From Gracilimonas sp031580945 (GTDB lineage Bacteria; Bacteroidota; Rhodothermia; Balneolales; Balneolaceae), in the NCBI GenBank assembly GCA_031580945.1, contig JAVLBT010000001.1, positions 12,620 to 76,619 on the forward strand: 64,000 nucleotides of DNA. Reading direction: 5' to 3'. The notes beneath the pieces were generated by a model that worked only from the letters and a program-made list of their open reading frames with translations, had not been told where the DNA came from and did not search any database. Made by a program: the position numbers and the translations under genes. Positions 63,727 through 64,000 of this stretch are shown here, piece by piece (positions within the stretch are counted from its first letter, which is position 1; each line of letters starts with the position of its first letter).

Positions 63727-64000
63727 CTTTCCGATTTATAGTAGTCTATAAATTTCTGTTCATCTTCGGACTGTCCGATCAGAATAATCTCACTATGTTC
63801 CGGTATGGCTTCATTTGGGTCCGGGTTGATGACTTGTTTACCATCTATTTGATATGCTATTACGTTACAACCTGATTTGTTGCGAATATCGGTCTCAATT
63901 AGTGATTTGCCCACCAGTTTATCCGGTGTTTTTAGACTAAACACATTTAATCCCTCAGCGATCATCACGATATCATTTTCTTCAAAAATATTGAATATCG
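63723..64000 (-). CDS. TrkA-C domain protein, C-terminal part (runs off the window)
   Basis: The reading frame is open to the window edge at its 5' end, so only the last 92 residues are visible. They form a TrkA-C (RCK-C) domain: IAEGLNVFSLKTPDKLVGKSLIE, NVIAYQIDGKQVINPDPNEAI and EIILIGQSEDEQKF. Such domains bind nucleotides or cyclic dinucleotides and gate potassium channels or transporters. The missing N-terminal part would tell whether it is an ion channel or a permease. Confidence 0.82.
   Translation of the reverse strand, partial: IFNIFEENDIVMIAEGLNVFSLKTPDKLVGKSLIETDIRNKSGCNVIAYQIDGKQVINPDPNEAIPEHSEIILIGQSEDEQKFIDYYKSES

Noticed and set aside
1..64000. tRNA, rRNA, CRISPR array, prophage or complete insertion sequence
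   Set aside because: No cloverleaf-like sequence, rRNA segment, regularly spaced repeats, phage structural genes or transposase were found on reading both strands.

Overview
The window looks like a chromosomal stretch from a Bacteroidota-related marine or halophilic bacterium, most likely of the Balneolota (Balneola/Gracilimonas/Rhodohalobacter type). The reasons are a type IX secretion C-terminal tail of the YPNPFNPTT kind, a TAnnTTTG promoter, an outer-membrane carboxypeptidase-regulatory-like/beta-barrel protein, a divIVA gene, and base composition of roughly 40% GC by eye. No rRNA, tRNA, CRISPR or prophage was seen.

Layout. 1-15.6 kb: a sugar nucleotidyltransferase, an SDR, a response regulator/histidine kinase pair, an aquaporin with an altered second NPA motif, several small conserved proteins, an ATP-cone/nuclease fusion, an M28 peptidase lipoprotein, a PAS kinase, an MFS transporter, a DsbA-like protein and a DUF2911 lipoprotein. 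15.6-21.6 kb: a housekeeping block (COG1579 coiled coil, Nif3-like, YggS, two small PspB-like membrane proteins, DivIVA, purine nucleoside phosphorylase, a very acidic protein). 21.6-24.1 kb: gene debris (a sorting-domain fragment, a dead yceI) around an asparaginase-like lipoprotein.

24.1-31.9 kb is a coherent compatible-solute locus. A right-facing pair (glycosyltransferase and GH13 sugar phosphorylase) converges on a left-facing four-gene operon (M20-like hydrolase, glucosyl-3-phosphoglycerate synthase, a second glycosyltransferase, a HAD phosphatase). This fits synthesis and recycling of glucosylglycerate and possibly mannosylglucosylglycerate. 32.1-49.6 kb: DoxX, an M14 peptidase-like protein lacking one zinc histidine, a 1.35 kb gene-free stretch, a two-component system whose regulator carries a premature TAG, an outer-membrane barrel protein, a PAS/HisKA_2 kinase, an RND efflux pair and glpD with a decayed duplicate of its 3' end. 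49.8-56.5 kb: a secreted PL11 rhamnogalacturonan lyase, then a tightly packed left-facing chain of PIN toxin, two small ORFs, MNT/HEPN toxin-antitoxin and patatin, followed by a phosphomutase-like enzyme and dtd.

The gap between dtd and purM (56529-57049) is the most striking feature. It holds about nine DnaA-box-like 9-mers, and two abutting boxes are followed by a GC cluster, a run of DnaA-trios and an AT-rich tract. That is the architecture of a basal origin-unwinding system, so I propose it as the chromosomal origin oriC. Right of it are purM, a decayed toxin-antitoxin module bracketed by inverted repeats, DUF2914 and CPBP membrane proteins, an intact VapBC-like pair, DUF3820, a CstA transporter and the C-terminal part of a TrkA-C protein that runs off the window.
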